A DNA stretch of 64,000 nucleotides from Elusimicrobiota bacterium (lineage in GTDB: Bacteria; Elusimicrobiota; Endomicrobiia; Endomicrobiales; Endomicrobiaceae). A program made the position numbers and the translations under genes. The stretch spans positions 1 through 64,000 of the forward strand of contig JAISQF010000019.1 of NCBI GenBank assembly GCA_031274365.1, in the 5' to 3' direction. Below the pieces are notes generated by a model. The model was not told the origin of the DNA. It saw only the letters and a list, made by a program, of their open reading frames with translations, and did no database searches. Numbering within the stretch: position 1 is the first letter of the stretch; each line of letters begins with the position of its first letter. Below, piece by piece: positions 26,177 to 35,966 of this stretch.

Positions 26177-27150
26177 GCTCCACCCCAAGTAAATCCTCCG
26201 CCAAAAGCCACCAAAACTACTAAATCGCCTTTTTGAAGTTTTCCAGTTTTTATTGCCTCATCTAAAGCGGTAATAGTAGTGGCTGAAGAAATATTTCCAG
26301 TCTTATGAATATTAACAAAAACGCTGTCCATTGAAATATTAAGTCTTTTTGCCACCGCTTGAATAATTCTCATATTAGCCTGATGAGGAATAAATAATTT
26401 TACATCTTGTAACTTTACTCCGGCTTTTATTATCGCATCCTCGGCCGCTTTGACCATTTTCGGCACGGCGCTCTTAAAAACATCCGCCCCTTTCATAGTA
26501 ATAGTGTGATATTTTGCGGCAATGCTTTCAGCCGTCGCGGGACAAACAGAACCGCCTCCGCGCATATATAAAAGATCTCCAAAAGAACCGTCCGCGCCTA
26601 AAGAAACCGATAAAACATTATCGTCTTCTTCAGAAGCTGATAAAATCATAGCGCCCGCTCCGTCTCCAAAGAGAATGCATGTGCTTCTATCCGTCCAATC
26701 CGTAATTCTTGAAAGCATATCCGAGCCCACAAGCAAAATAGTTTTATATAAACCGGATTCAATAAAAGCTTTTGCCGTGGCAATTCCATAAATAAATCCG
26801 CTGCAAGCCGCAAGCAAATCAAAAGCGGGGATATTTACCAGGCCCAATTTTTTTTCAAGACAACAAGCTGTGGACGGGAAAAACATATCCGGAGTAATTG
26901 TGGCGACTATAATTAAATCTATTTTTTCACCCGGAATATTTGCGGCTTTAAGAGCTTTTTTTGACGCCTCTAAAGCCAAATCCGAAGTGGCTTCATTATC
27001 AGCGGCAATATGTCTTTCATGTATTCCCGTTCTTGTGACTATCCATTCGTCGCTAGTATCAACTATTTTTTCAAGGTCGGCGTTTGTGAGAATCCTTTCG
27101 GGAAAATATGAACCCGTTCCAAGTATTTTTACTCCAATTTTTTTATCCAT
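26161..27150 (-). CDS. fabH: 3-oxoacyl-[acyl-carrier-protein] synthase III
   Basis: FabH starts fatty-acid synthesis by condensing acetyl-CoA (or a branched primer) with malonyl-ACP. The 329-residue protein has the catalytic Cys in DLLAACSGFIYG, the His in FIPHQANMRII and the Asn in NIHKTGNISSATT. The N-terminal GTGSYFPERILTN and DTSDEWIVTRTGI are typical. It begins 10 nt after plsX. Confidence 0.96.
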   Translation of the reverse strand: MDKKIGVKILGTGSYFPERILTNADLEKIVDTSDEWIVTRTGIHERHIAADNEATSDLALEASKKALKAANIPGEKIDLIIVATITPDMFFPSTACCLEKKLGLVNIPAFDLLAACSGFIYGIATAKAFIESGLYKTILLVGSDMLSRITDWTDRSTCILFGDGAGAMILSASEEDDNVLSVSLGADGSFGDLLYMRGGGSVCPATAESIAAKYHTITMKGADVFKSAVPKMVKAAEDAIIKAGVKLQDVKLFIPHQANMRIIQAVAKRLNISMDSVFVNIHKTGNISSATTITALDEAIKTGKLQKGDLVVLVAFGGGFTWGGAVVRI

Positions 27151-27160
27151 TATAATTACG

Positions 27161-28162
27161 CTATCCTTTAGATAAAGCCTCTGATATGGCGCTTGTTAAA
27201 TTATATTGAGCGCTTTTTGCAGCTGCATTTATCGCATTTTTTACGGCTTTTCCATTAGATCTGCCATGACCTATCATACAAACTCCGTTGACGCCTAAAA
27301 GAGGAACGGCTCCAAATTCGCTATAATCAAGTTTCTTCCTCAAATCTTTGAGCGTAGTCCATAAAAACGGAACAGCCGCCCAAGCTATAGGATGCTTTTT
27401 CATTCCCCTTGCTATAAGCTTAAACATAAATTCGGCAAGCCCCTCTCCAAATTTCAACAAAGCGTTTCCCACAAAACCGTCGCATATAACTATATCGGCT
27501 TGTCCGAGAGGAATATTGCGCCCTTCTATATTTCCTATAAAATTCAAATCAGTTTTTTCTAAAAGTTTATATGCCGAAAGAGACAATTCATTTCCTTTAG
27601 TGGATTCTTCACCAATCGACACCAAACCGATTTTAGGATTTTCTATGCCCATAACATTTTTACAAAAAATATCCGACATAACGGCAAATTGAACAAGATG
27701 TTCTGGTTTGCAATCGACATTTGCTCCCATATCGGCTATCAAAACGGCGCCGTTTATCGACGGAAACGGAGTGACAAGAGTGGGCCTTAAAACTCCCTCT
27801 ATTCTTTTTAGATAAAAAAGAGCGGCCGCCATCACCGCACCGGAATTTCCCATTGAAACAAAAGCGTCGGCCTTGCCGTCCGCGACAAGTTTTGCGCAAA
27901 CGGTTAAAGAAGAATCTTTTTTACTGCGAACGGATTTAGCGGGATGATCGTCCATAGTCACAACTTCGCCGGCGTTGACTATTTCAATATTTAATCTCGT
28001 CAAATCATATCTTTTATGATATTTGAACAATTCCTCTATCAATAACTCTTCTTTTCCAACAAGCAAAATTTTACCGTTAAATTCTTTAGCGGCTAAAACC
28101 GCGCCTTCAACAGTTATTTGCGGAGCGTTATCTCCGCCCATTGCGTCAAGGGCAATTATCAT
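27161..28162 (-). CDS. plsX: Phosphate acyltransferase PlsX
   Basis: PlsX makes acyl-phosphate from acyl-ACP for phospholipid synthesis. The 333-residue protein shows the family start IALDAMGGDNAP, the segment AFVSMGNSGAVMAAALF, GALLIADMGAN-like sequence near 150, and GFVGNALLKFGEG. Its start shares one base with the rpmF stop. The rpmF-plsX-fabH order is a standard bacterial arrangement. Confidence 0.95.
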   Translation of the reverse strand: MIIALDAMGGDNAPQITVEGAVLAAKEFNGKILLVGKEELLIEELFKYHKRYDLTRLNIEIVNAGEVVTMDDHPAKSVRSKKDSSLTVCAKLVADGKADAFVSMGNSGAVMAAALFYLKRIEGVLRPTLVTPFPSINGAVLIADMGANVDCKPEHLVQFAVMSDIFCKNVMGIENPKIGLVSIGEESTKGNELSLSAYKLLEKTDLNFIGNIEGRNIPLGQADIVICDGFVGNALLKFGEGLAEFMFKLIARGMKKHPIAWAAVPFLWTTLKDLRKKLDYSEFGAVPLLGVNGVCMIGHGRSNGKAVKNAINAAAKSAQYNLTSAISEALSKG

Positions 28163-28377
28163 TACTTACTTTCCTCTTTTTGTTCGTCTTTCTTTTTAAC
28201 TTTTTTAGGAATTATAAGCTGGCCGTCATAAAAGCCGCATTCGGGACAAATTCTATGGGGCATTTTCATTAAACCGCAATTTGAACATTTGCCCGGATTT
28301 GGAGCCGTTAATTTTGAGTTAGCCGATCTCCGAGTATCCCTGCGACACGGCGTGTGTTTTCTTTTTGGATTTGGCAT
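28162..28377 (-). CDS. rpmF: 50S ribosomal protein L32
   Basis: A 71-residue ribosomal protein beginning with PNPKRKHTPCRRDTRR as in other L32 proteins, with a four-Cys zinc ribbon (CSNCG and CPECGFYDG). The C-terminal tail is lysine- and glutamate-rich. It lies 1 nt after the yceD-like gene, a conserved pairing. Confidence 0.96.
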   Translation of the reverse strand: MPNPKRKHTPCRRDTRRSANSKLTAPNPGKCSNCGLMKMPHRICPECGFYDGQLIIPKKVKKKDEQKEESK

Positions 28378-28378
28378 T

Positions 28379-28852
28379 TTATTTCCTCCGATTATTTCTA
28401 AATAAATTTTCCCAGCTTTCTTTTACGTAATCATCGTATTCGGTCCGCGCTTTGCCGGCGCATAAACAATGATCGTTTTTATTATTTCTTTTTGCGCAAA
28501 CGGGACATATGCCTATACAATCTTTATCGCACAAAGGTTTCATCGGCATATCAAGAATCAATAATTGCCGAACTTCTTCCCGCATATCAACTGCGCCGTC
28601 TAAAAAAGGCATGTCGCAGCTTATGTCAATTTTTACGGGATGCTTGTAAATAAAAAGACAGCGGGAACATTCTAAACTTAAAAAACCCTTGATTATCCCG
28701 CTGACATATATTTTGTCCTCAGACACTTTCAATGCTTTTATATTTACATTTATATTATAGCCGCAGCCTATGTCAAAATGAAATTTATTCTCCTGCCTGC
28801 AGACTTCTTTGCTCTCCGAAAAATCAGAAATTTTTAATATTAAATTATTCAT
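28379..28852 (-). CDS. DUF177/YceD family protein
   Basis: A 157-residue YceD-type protein always found before rpmF. YceD homologues are linked to 23S rRNA or 50S maturation in bacteria and chloroplasts, but the molecular activity is not settled. A CSRC pair and a C-terminal cysteine cluster (CDKDCIGICPVCAKR and HCLC) suggest zinc binding, as in many family members. It is the first gene of the fab operon, whose promoter should lie in 28853-28954. Confidence 0.88.
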   Translation of the reverse strand: MNNLILKISDFSESKEVCRQENKFHFDIGCGYNINVNIKALKVSEDKIYVSGIIKGFLSLECSRCLFIYKHPVKIDISCDMPFLDGAVDMREEVRQLLILDMPMKPLCDKDCIGICPVCAKRNNKNDHCLCAGKARTEYDDYVKESWENLFRNNRRK

Positions 28853-28954
28853 AGAATTTTATTATCATTTGATTATAAACATTGATAGTTTCTTTGTCAA
28901 ATTTCTTTTGCCCGTCAAATAAACTTTAAGAGAAAACGGCGCTTTATTTTTTAG

Positions 28955-30697
28955 TTAATTTATAATTCCCCTATCTTTTATCCAGCTCTTTTTTGCATAA
29001 AAAATTAAATCTTGCGTCTGATAAATTTCTTCATAATTTTTATTTTGAAGAATATATTTTTTTATAACGTTTTCCTGGCCGCCCGCAGCATCGGCTCTTA
29101 TTTTTTGAATAACAAAAATATCGTATTTTCCCAGATCTTCTTTATATATATCAGGAAGATCTTTTGGCAAAGAATAGACCGCTACTACATCAGCCCAATC
29201 CCAAATCATTGCATTTTTAGGATATTTTCCATTTACAATAAAAGGAGCAATGTTTTTTGTTACACTACCAATTTCCGCAAAAATCGTATCATCAGCAGTC
29301 AGCCCAAACTTTTTATAAAAATTTATTATATCGTCAAAAATTTTAGGGAGATATAATTCCGTTAAGTCGGGGATATTATACTTTTGTTTAATTTTCATCA
29401 TTTTATTCTCAGCTTTTTGCGGCTCAAGAAAAAACCTTAATTTATGATCAGAGTTTATATTATTATAAACAATTTCCTTATAATCAGACATATCGGGTTT
29501 AACAAATAATTTTGCATATAAAATATCAATATAAAAAATATAGAGCAGACAAACTGCAAATAAAACTATTTTTTTATACTTAAATTTCCAAAAAACAAAA
29601 AACGATATGACCAAAGGAATAATGAGAACCCGCCCTCCTTCCGTGCCATTACCGCCATTGACAGACACCGCGGTATAAATAGACAAAACAAAAATAAAAG
29701 CAAATAGACAGCATCTAACCGCGTTTTTGAAATTAAAATTAGACAAAAATTGGACAAAAACATTGTTTTTTTTATTTGCAGAGTGAAGAAGTGAGGATAC
29801 CCCACCCTCGGTGCAATGTATAAACGAAATGAATTTATTAAAAACAATTATTCCCATTATAAGAGTAAAATCTATCAAAGCCAAAATCATATATTTAAGC
29901 GGTGTTTGATTGCTCTTTAATCTTGTCTGCGCACTATAATACAGCCCTTCAAAATAAACAAAATAATCATAGCCTGATATAAGAGCAGTTAAGACATTAG
30001 CCAAAACAAAGAAAATAAAAATTGAAATAAAATATTTTATTGATTTCTTTACAGAAAAAACTAAAGCGGGAATTACCGCAATAAAACTTGCGGCGGCAAA
30101 ATAGCTTATTTTATAATTGAAAGGAATGTATAAAAACAATGCGTAAATTGCGGATAATATATAAATATCTTTGTCTTTTTGTTCAAGCAAAAGATCTTTT
30201 CGACTAAAAATTAGCGCGGACAAAATCATTTCAAGAAAAATAAGCATATATAGGTTTACATTATACTGGCCGTTCCAACGTATCCAAAACTCTAAAACAA
30301 TTCCAACTGAAGTAGGATTGCAAGTCAACAAAACAATCAACAATAAAACAATGAAAGGAATTTTATACTGAGTAAAACGTCTTATCAAAATCCAAATTGC
30401 CGTGATGCCGACAGAGAAAAAAAGGGAAGCGGTAAAAACTATTTTATTTATCCCCAAATGGAATTTATCAAGAAAAATAAAAGCAAGTCCATTTATCAAA
30501 CTATAAATAAATCCCATTGGCGAGCTTATAATATCTCCGCCCTGATAGAAAGCATAACCATATTGTATCGGCGCGCCAAAATCGCCAAGCGTATCAAAAT
30601 CAAATCTAATATATTCCGCAGAGAGAATAAAGCAAACTAAAATCAAAAATACCGCTAAAGCGATAATATTAAGACAAAGAAAAATCTTTTTTTTCAT
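28955..30697 (-). CDS. Polytopic membrane protein, GT-C-like (paralogue 2)
   Basis: I do not recognise the exact family. From the chosen ATG (580 residues; Shine-Dalgarno AAAGGG just upstream, and the start aligns with its paralogue) there are roughly ten to eleven hydrophobic helices up to about residue 400. A soluble C-terminal domain of about 170 residues follows, with a loop of acidic and aromatic residues after the first helix (FDFDTLGDFGAPIQYGYAFY). That topology is what GT-C glycosyltransferases using polyprenyl-phosphate sugars look like. It is a tandem paralogue of the gene at 30794-32521, with long identical stretches such as HLGINKIVFTASLFFSVGI versus HLGLNKIVFTASLFFSVGI. An in-frame ATG 14 codons upstream is less likely. 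It is last in a four-gene cluster. Confidence 0.7.
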   Translation of the reverse strand: MKKKIFLCLNIIALAVFLILVCFILSAEYIRFDFDTLGDFGAPIQYGYAFYQGGDIISSPMGFIYSLINGLAFIFLDKFHLGINKIVFTASLFFSVGITAIWILIRRFTQYKIPFIVLLLIVLLTCNPTSVGIVLEFWIRWNGQYNVNLYMLIFLEMILSALIFSRKDLLLEQKDKDIYILSAIYALFLYIPFNYKISYFAAASFIAVIPALVFSVKKSIKYFISIFIFFVLANVLTALISGYDYFVYFEGLYYSAQTRLKSNQTPLKYMILALIDFTLIMGIIVFNKFISFIHCTEGGVSSLLHSANKKNNVFVQFLSNFNFKNAVRCCLFAFIFVLSIYTAVSVNGGNGTEGGRVLIIPLVISFFVFWKFKYKKIVLFAVCLLYIFYIDILYAKLFVKPDMSDYKEIVYNNINSDHKLRFFLEPQKAENKMMKIKQKYNIPDLTELYLPKIFDDIINFYKKFGLTADDTIFAEIGSVTKNIAPFIVNGKYPKNAMIWDWADVVAVYSLPKDLPDIYKEDLGKYDIFVIQKIRADAAGGQENVIKKYILQNKNYEEIYQTQDLIFYAKKSWIKDRGIIN

Positions 30698-30793
30698 AAC
30701 AATCCCTTTTCCTCTGATGTAATTCTTATAATGAAACAATCAAAAATCTTTGTAATGACGAGCAATTACCCGCGGCATCCGTGAGCAATATTT

Positions 30794-32521
30794 TCATTTT
30801 GCAATTCCTCTATCTTTTATCCAGCTCTTTTTTGCATAAAAAAGTAAATTCTGCGTTTGATAGATTTTCTCATAATCTTTATTTTGCATAATATATTTTT
30901 TCACAACGGTTTCCTGGCCGCCCCCGGTATCAGCTTTTATTTTTTGAATAATAAAAATATCATATTTTTCCAATTCTTTTTTATACACATCCGGAAGATC
31001 TTTTGACAAAGGTGAAATTGAATCATACCAGTTTTGAATTTTTGCATTTTGCGGATACTTAGAGTTGACAATAAAGGGAGCGTTATTATATCCCTCACCG
31101 GCTTCGATAAAAAGTTTATCGTCACCATTTAATCCAAACTTTTTATAAAAATCTATCACCTCGTCAAAAAGAATTGAACCGTCCGGTACGTCCATATTTA
31201 ACCAATTATATCTGCGTCTAGTATTTTCATTTATAATTTCAAATCTCTTGGGTTCATGAAAAAATTTTAATTTATGATTCGGATTTATATTATTATAAAC
31301 CACCTCTTGATAATCAGATTTGTCATATTTAACAAACACCCTCGCATATAAAACGCCGTTATAAAAAATATATATAAAGCAAGTCATAAATAAAATTGCT
31401 TTTTTACAGCTCGCATCACAAAAAACAAAAAAAGATATCGCCAAAGGGATAAGATAATACCGCGCTCCCTCTCCGCCGTTTTGTGTCGATATGATATGGA
31501 CGGACAAAACAAGAATAAGAGTAAACAGACAATATTTAACCGCGATTTTAAAATTAAAATTAGACAAAAATTTTATAAAAACACTGCTCTTTTTATTTAC
31601 AGAGCGAGTAAGTGAATCCAGCCCTCCCCCGCGCATAAATGAAATGAATTTGTTGAAAACAATTATTCCCATTATAAGAGCAAATTCTATTACTCCAAAA
31701 ATCTTTGATTTAACCGTCCTTCGTATTCTGTCATCATGCACTATTCTAGCTTGAAAAGAATTATACAAATCTTCAAGATAAGTAAAATAATCAAATCCCG
31801 ACACAATACCGGTTATGATATTGGCCAAAACAAAGAAAATAAAAATTGCAAGGAAAAATTTTATTGATTTTTTTACAGGAAAAACCAAAGCGGGAATTAA
31901 TGCAACAAGAGTTGCGCCGACAAAATAATTCATTTTATAGTTGAAAGTGATATATAAAAATAACGCATAAATCGCGGATAATATATAAACATCTTTGTCT
32001 TTTTGTTTAAGCAAAATATCTTTTCGACTAAAAATCAACGCCGATAAAACCATTTCAAGAAAAACAAGACCCCATTGATTGAAATTATATTGAGCATTCC
32101 ATGTTGTTAAAAGATCGTATAAAAGAGCATTGGCATTGGGTCTGCAAGCCAGAAAAATTGTCACCATTAACACAATAAAGGGAATTTTATACTGTGTAAA
32201 ACGTCTTATCAATGCCCAAATTGCAACGATACCGACAGAGAAAAAAAGAGAAGCTGTAAAAACTATTTTGTTTAGTCCCAAATGGAATTTATCAAGAAAA
32301 ATAAAAGCAACTCCATTTATTAAACTATAGATAAATCCCATCGGCGAAGTTATGACATCATCTCCTTGATAAAAAGCATAACCATAATATACAGGCAAAC
32401 TAAAATCACCAAGCGCAGGGCTGTCATGTCTAATATACTCCGCGGCAAGAATAGAACAAACTAAAATCAAAAATACCGCCAGAGCGATGATATTAAGACA
32501 AAGAAAAATCTTTTTTTGCAT
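30794..32521 (-). CDS. Polytopic membrane protein, GT-C-like (paralogue 1)
   Basis: A 575-residue membrane protein closely similar, by eye more than half identical, to the following gene along its full length: about ten to eleven helices, then a C-terminal soluble domain ending YAKKSWIKDRGIAK. The loop after helix 1 has RHDSPALGDFSLPVYYGYAFYQ-like sequence with several Asp residues, and DVITSPMGFIYSLIN follows. In GT-C enzymes, acidic residues in the first external loop bind the lipid-linked sugar donor, so a glycosyl or phosphoglycosyl transfer role is plausible but not demonstrated. It could equally be an uncharacterised surface-assembly protein. It lies 68 nt after the radical SAM gene. 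Confidence 0.7.
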   Translation of the reverse strand: MQKKIFLCLNIIALAVFLILVCSILAAEYIRHDSPALGDFSLPVYYGYAFYQGDDVITSPMGFIYSLINGVAFIFLDKFHLGLNKIVFTASLFFSVGIVAIWALIRRFTQYKIPFIVLMVTIFLACRPNANALLYDLLTTWNAQYNFNQWGLVFLEMVLSALIFSRKDILLKQKDKDVYILSAIYALFLYITFNYKMNYFVGATLVALIPALVFPVKKSIKFFLAIFIFFVLANIITGIVSGFDYFTYLEDLYNSFQARIVHDDRIRRTVKSKIFGVIEFALIMGIIVFNKFISFMRGGGLDSLTRSVNKKSSVFIKFLSNFNFKIAVKYCLFTLILVLSVHIISTQNGGEGARYYLIPLAISFFVFCDASCKKAILFMTCFIYIFYNGVLYARVFVKYDKSDYQEVVYNNINPNHKLKFFHEPKRFEIINENTRRRYNWLNMDVPDGSILFDEVIDFYKKFGLNGDDKLFIEAGEGYNNAPFIVNSKYPQNAKIQNWYDSISPLSKDLPDVYKKELEKYDIFIIQKIKADTGGGQETVVKKYIMQNKDYEKIYQTQNLLFYAKKSWIKDRGIAK

Positions 32522-32589
32522 AAGAATAATCCCCTTTTTTCAATGTAATTCTAAATAAAACTTTTCTGTAACTATATTCTAAAGTATTT

Positions 32590-33567
32590 CTATTTATTGT
32601 TTTTTTCCATATACAACTTGTTTTCCACATTCATCCCGTCTTCAATTTGCTCAGCTGGGCTAATCCTCTTTTTTCTATCTTCCAAATAACTGCAATATTG
32701 ACAAGCGTCAAAATTATTGTTGAAATAAAATTTAATAAAATCTTTTTTTGAGACAGGTTTAGATAAACTTATATAATCAATACTTTCTTTTTGATTTCCA
32801 ATATCGCATAACTTAAAAATTCCGGCTTTAATACAAGGAAAAACTCCAGCGCATATTTCGCCGGCTTCCTTATTCCATTCGTGAATTCCCACACAAACGC
32901 TTGCGCAGGAAAGGTAATACTTTTCATTATTTTTTATAGAACGATTATGATATTTGACTTTAGAAATATCTATCCATTCCAAAGTGTCCAAGTAAATGAC
33001 ATTTATATTGTTTTCATTACATTTTTTAATTATCGCTTTCTCTTTAAGTCTCGGACGCAATTTTTCATTAGAACTGTAATTTGAAATATCAACCATCGCT
33101 TTTTTGGGATATTTGCTTAAAACATTTATTATCTCGTCGGAAAGTTCTATTGTCCCGTTTGTAACCAAAGACACTTTTTTTATCTTTTTTTGCTCTAAAG
33201 CATATTGCAAAAATTTATCTAAATCTTTACTAAGCAAAGCTTCTCCGCCAAGAAATCTTAAATATTTTAAGCTGTCTATATTTGAAAGTAAATTATCAAT
33301 ATATATTTTATAATTTTCAAAACTCATAAATCTCTGATGAACTTTATCAAGATAAGGCACATATTCATAACATTCTTTACATTTAAGACTGCAATTAGTG
33401 GTGACAACAACCTCTGTATAAAACAAATGAATTTTATTAAAAAGCAAATACCAAAATTTCATTCTCGTCCTATTCCACCAAAAAGACGATGTAAAAATAA
33501 TTCTATGCATAATATACGAACGCCTCATCAAATCCGCAATCCACTTCTCTATTCTATTAAAAATCAT
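32590..33567 (-). CDS. Radical SAM protein with C-terminal cysteines (SPASM-like)
   Basis: A 325-residue radical SAM enzyme. The cluster motif CSLKCKEC supplies Cys59, Cys63 and Cys66 for the [4Fe-4S] cluster, followed by FLGGEALLSKDLDKFL, the GGE box that binds S-adenosylmethionine. Further cysteines occur late (CASVCVG, PCIKAG, CDIG, CQYCSYLEDRKK), consistent with an auxiliary cluster. The first 50 residues are basic and aromatic and might associate with the membrane. It overlaps the upstream GT2 by 4 nt, so it probably acts in the same glycan pathway. Its substrate is unknown. Confidence 0.82.
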   Translation of the reverse strand: MIFNRIEKWIADLMRRSYIMHRIIFTSSFWWNRTRMKFWYLLFNKIHLFYTEVVVTTNCSLKCKECYEYVPYLDKVHQRFMSFENYKIYIDNLLSNIDSLKYLRFLGGEALLSKDLDKFLQYALEQKKIKKVSLVTNGTIELSDEIINVLSKYPKKAMVDISNYSSNEKLRPRLKEKAIIKKCNENNINVIYLDTLEWIDISKVKYHNRSIKNNEKYYLSCASVCVGIHEWNKEAGEICAGVFPCIKAGIFKLCDIGNQKESIDYISLSKPVSKKDFIKFYFNNNFDACQYCSYLEDRKKRISPAEQIEDGMNVENKLYMEKNNK

Positions 33568-34526
33568 AACCCATCCTCTTTTTTCATCTCGTCAAAATTT
33601 ATCCGCTTTTCCACAACGGTCAAAGGTTTTTTTACTATACGGGAATTTAAGCTTAAAATATATTCACCTACAATTCCTATAAAAAATAATTGAACCGCTC
33701 CAATAAAAAAGAGGCCTACCATAACGGCGGCAAGACCTATTTCATATCTATCCCAATGAATAATTTTCAAAATAAGAGTATAAAATCCAATTAAAATTGA
33801 AGCAAAAATTAAAATCATACCGATAAAGCTGGCTATGCGCATTGTAATCTTTGTATATGAAGTAACAGCCTGCATAACAAAATCATAATTTTTATACAAA
33901 TTCATATTAGACCGCCCTCTATAACTTTTGTTCTGAGTGTAGGGGATTAACTTTTGTTTTAGAGGGTATTCAGCTAAAATTCCTTTCAAATAAGGACTTG
34001 GGTCTTCCACTTGACGCAAAACATTTAAGAAATCTTTATCATAAAGACCATAACCTGTGCAATGTTTTAATTGTTTTATATCGGAGAGCTTGTCCATAAT
34101 TTTATAAAATACGGATCTTAAAAAATAATTGACAAGATTTTCACGGCTTGAAACTTTTTGGCCTAAAATAACTTTATATCCTTGGCGCCAATATTTGACA
34201 AATTCAGTTAAAAGTTCGGGAGGATCCTGCAAATCTCCGAGAACTAAAAAAACGGCGTCTGTATCTTGTGAGCAAGACAGCAAAGATGAAAACAAATTTC
34301 TTGAAACGCCAAAATTACTTGCATTAAAGACAGCTTTAACTCTATGATCTTTTGCACAAAGTCCTTGGATAATATCTCTCGTATCGTCAACGCTGTAATC
34401 GTCGCAAAAAACAATTTCCCATGAATAATTTTTAAGTTCAATTTCAAATAAATTTTTTATAGTTTGATATAAAATTTCCACGCTTTTTTCTTCGTTAAAA
34501 CATGGAACGGCAACTGATATTTTCAT
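33564..34526 (-). CDS. Family 2 glycosyltransferase, polyprenyl-phosphate sugar transferase-like
   Basis: This 320-residue protein has a GT-A catalytic domain (VAVPCFNEEKSVEILY, FCDDYSVDDT and the donor-binding DLQDPPE) and two C-terminal membrane helices (about 230-290). This is the layout of GtrB/ArnC/dolichol-phosphate mannosyltransferase-like enzymes, which load a sugar onto undecaprenyl phosphate at the inner membrane. It is first in the cluster GT2, radical SAM, two GT-C-like proteins, where the lipid-linked sugar would be consumed by the membrane proteins. The sugar cannot be told from sequence. Confidence 0.88.
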   Translation of the reverse strand: MKISVAVPCFNEEKSVEILYQTIKNLFEIELKNYSWEIVFCDDYSVDDTRDIIQGLCAKDHRVKAVFNASNFGVSRNLFSSLLSCSQDTDAVFLVLGDLQDPPELLTEFVKYWRQGYKVILGQKVSSRENLVNYFLRSVFYKIMDKLSDIKQLKHCTGYGLYDKDFLNVLRQVEDPSPYLKGILAEYPLKQKLIPYTQNKSYRGRSNMNLYKNYDFVMQAVTSYTKITMRIASFIGMILIFASILIGFYTLILKIIHWDRYEIGLAAVMVGLFFIGAVQLFFIGIVGEYILSLNSRIVKKPLTVVEKRINFDEMKKEDGL

Positions 34527-34575
34527 AAAAATTATCCTTTATATTGCGCCGAAATATCTCTTGATATTTCTTTAT

Positions 34576-35775
34576 TTACACAACCTCTTTTACGGCTTCT
34601 CTTGCTATCATCAATTCTTCATTTGTCGGAATTACCATAACTTTTACTTTTGACTGCGGTTTTGAAATAAATCTTTCTTTATCGGAAAATTTCTTATTTT
34701 CTTCCAAATCAATTTCAATACCCAGCGACTCCAATCCCCCGCTTACTTCCTCTCTGACGGGAACTGAATTTTCTCCTATACCGGCGGTAAAAACCAAAGC
34801 GTCCAAACCGTTTAATGCTGCAAAATACGCGCCGATATATTTTTTTATTCCATAACAAAGCATTTCAAAAGCGAGTCTCGCTTTTTTATTTCCATTAGCG
34901 GATTCTTCAATAATAGCTCTCATATCGGACTTGCCGCAAATGCCGAGCAAACCGCTTTTTTTATTTAACATAGAACTCAACTTTTCAGGATCCTTAAATT
35001 CGGGATATTTTTCCATTAAAAAAGAAATTATCGCGGGATCTATATCTCCGGATCTTGTCCCCATAATTACTCCGGGCAAAGGAGTAAAGCCCATACTCGT
35101 ATCGATAACTTTTCCTTTATTTATAGCCGTAATGCTGCTTCCATTTCCCAAATGGCAAGTGATAATTTTTAATTCCTCTATAGATTTATTTAACATAATC
35201 GCGGCTCTATGAGAAACATATTGATGAGAAGTTCCGTGAAAACCGTATCTGCGGACATAATTTTTTTCATAATATTCATAGGGAAGTCCATACATATAAG
35301 CGCGCGGCGGCATTGTCTGATGAAAAGCCGTGTCAAAAACCAAAACCGAAGGAATGCCGGGAAGCATTTTTTCGACGGCGCAAAGCCCTTCGTAATTTGC
35401 CGGATTATGCAGCGGAGCTATGTCAAAACATTCTCTAATTTTCTTTTTTACATCTTCATTGACAAGAACGGGTTTTGAAAACATATCTCTTCCGTGAACC
35501 ATTCTGTGCCCGACAACTCCAATTTCATTGACATTAGAAATGACGCCGGTTTTTTTATCCAACAGCTCTTTCATTATAATATCGACGCCTTGAGTATGAT
35601 TTTCAATCTTCAAAACATCTTTCTTTTTTTCAGACGAAATTGTCTGTCTGGTGTAAAAAGATTCCTTTAACCCTATGCACTCTATAAGACCCCACGCAAT
35701 TTTTTGTTCGCCTTGCATATCAAACAAAGAATACTTAACCGACGACGACCCGCAATTGACAACTAATGCTTTCAT
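34576..35775 (-). CDS. ackA: Acetate kinase
   Basis: AckA makes ATP from acetyl phosphate, the energy-yielding step of acetate fermentation. The 399-residue ASKHA-family protein shows [13 protein letters not shown] at the start, [33 protein letters not shown] with the ADP-binding loop, and GIGENS near the C-terminus. Length matches the family (about 400). The usual partner pta is not in the window. The gene is flanked by the surface cluster and an intergenic gap of 190 nt. Confidence 0.96.
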   Translation of the reverse strand: MKALVVNCGSSSVKYSLFDMQGEQKIAWGLIECIGLKESFYTRQTISSEKKKDVLKIENHTQGVDIIMKELLDKKTGVISNVNEIGVVGHRMVHGRDMFSKPVLVNEDVKKKIRECFDIAPLHNPANYEGLCAVEKMLPGIPSVLVFDTAFHQTMPPRAYMYGLPYEYYEKNYVRRYGFHGTSHQYVSHRAAIMLNKSIEELKIITCHLGNGSSITAINKGKVIDTSMGFTPLPGVIMGTRSGDIDPAIISFLMEKYPEFKDPEKLSSMLNKKSGLLGICGKSDMRAIIEESANGNKKARLAFEMLCYGIKKYIGAYFAALNGLDALVFTAGIGENSVPVREEVSGGLESLGIEIDLEENKKFSDKERFISKPQSKVKVMVIPTNEELMIAREAVKEVV

Positions 35776-35966
35776 TTTCTTCTCCTAATTTTTGACTATA
35801 TGTCTAAAACCTTTTACGGTTTATTTTTTTAGCGGCAATTCAATAATCGCATTAGCTCTAAATCAATTGTTCGTAGTCGCTTTTTTAATAAATTTTAATT
35901 TTACATTCTCGGCGCAAATTTTTTTTCAAATATTTTCGCGTCATTGTAAGCAAAGAATTTATAAAA

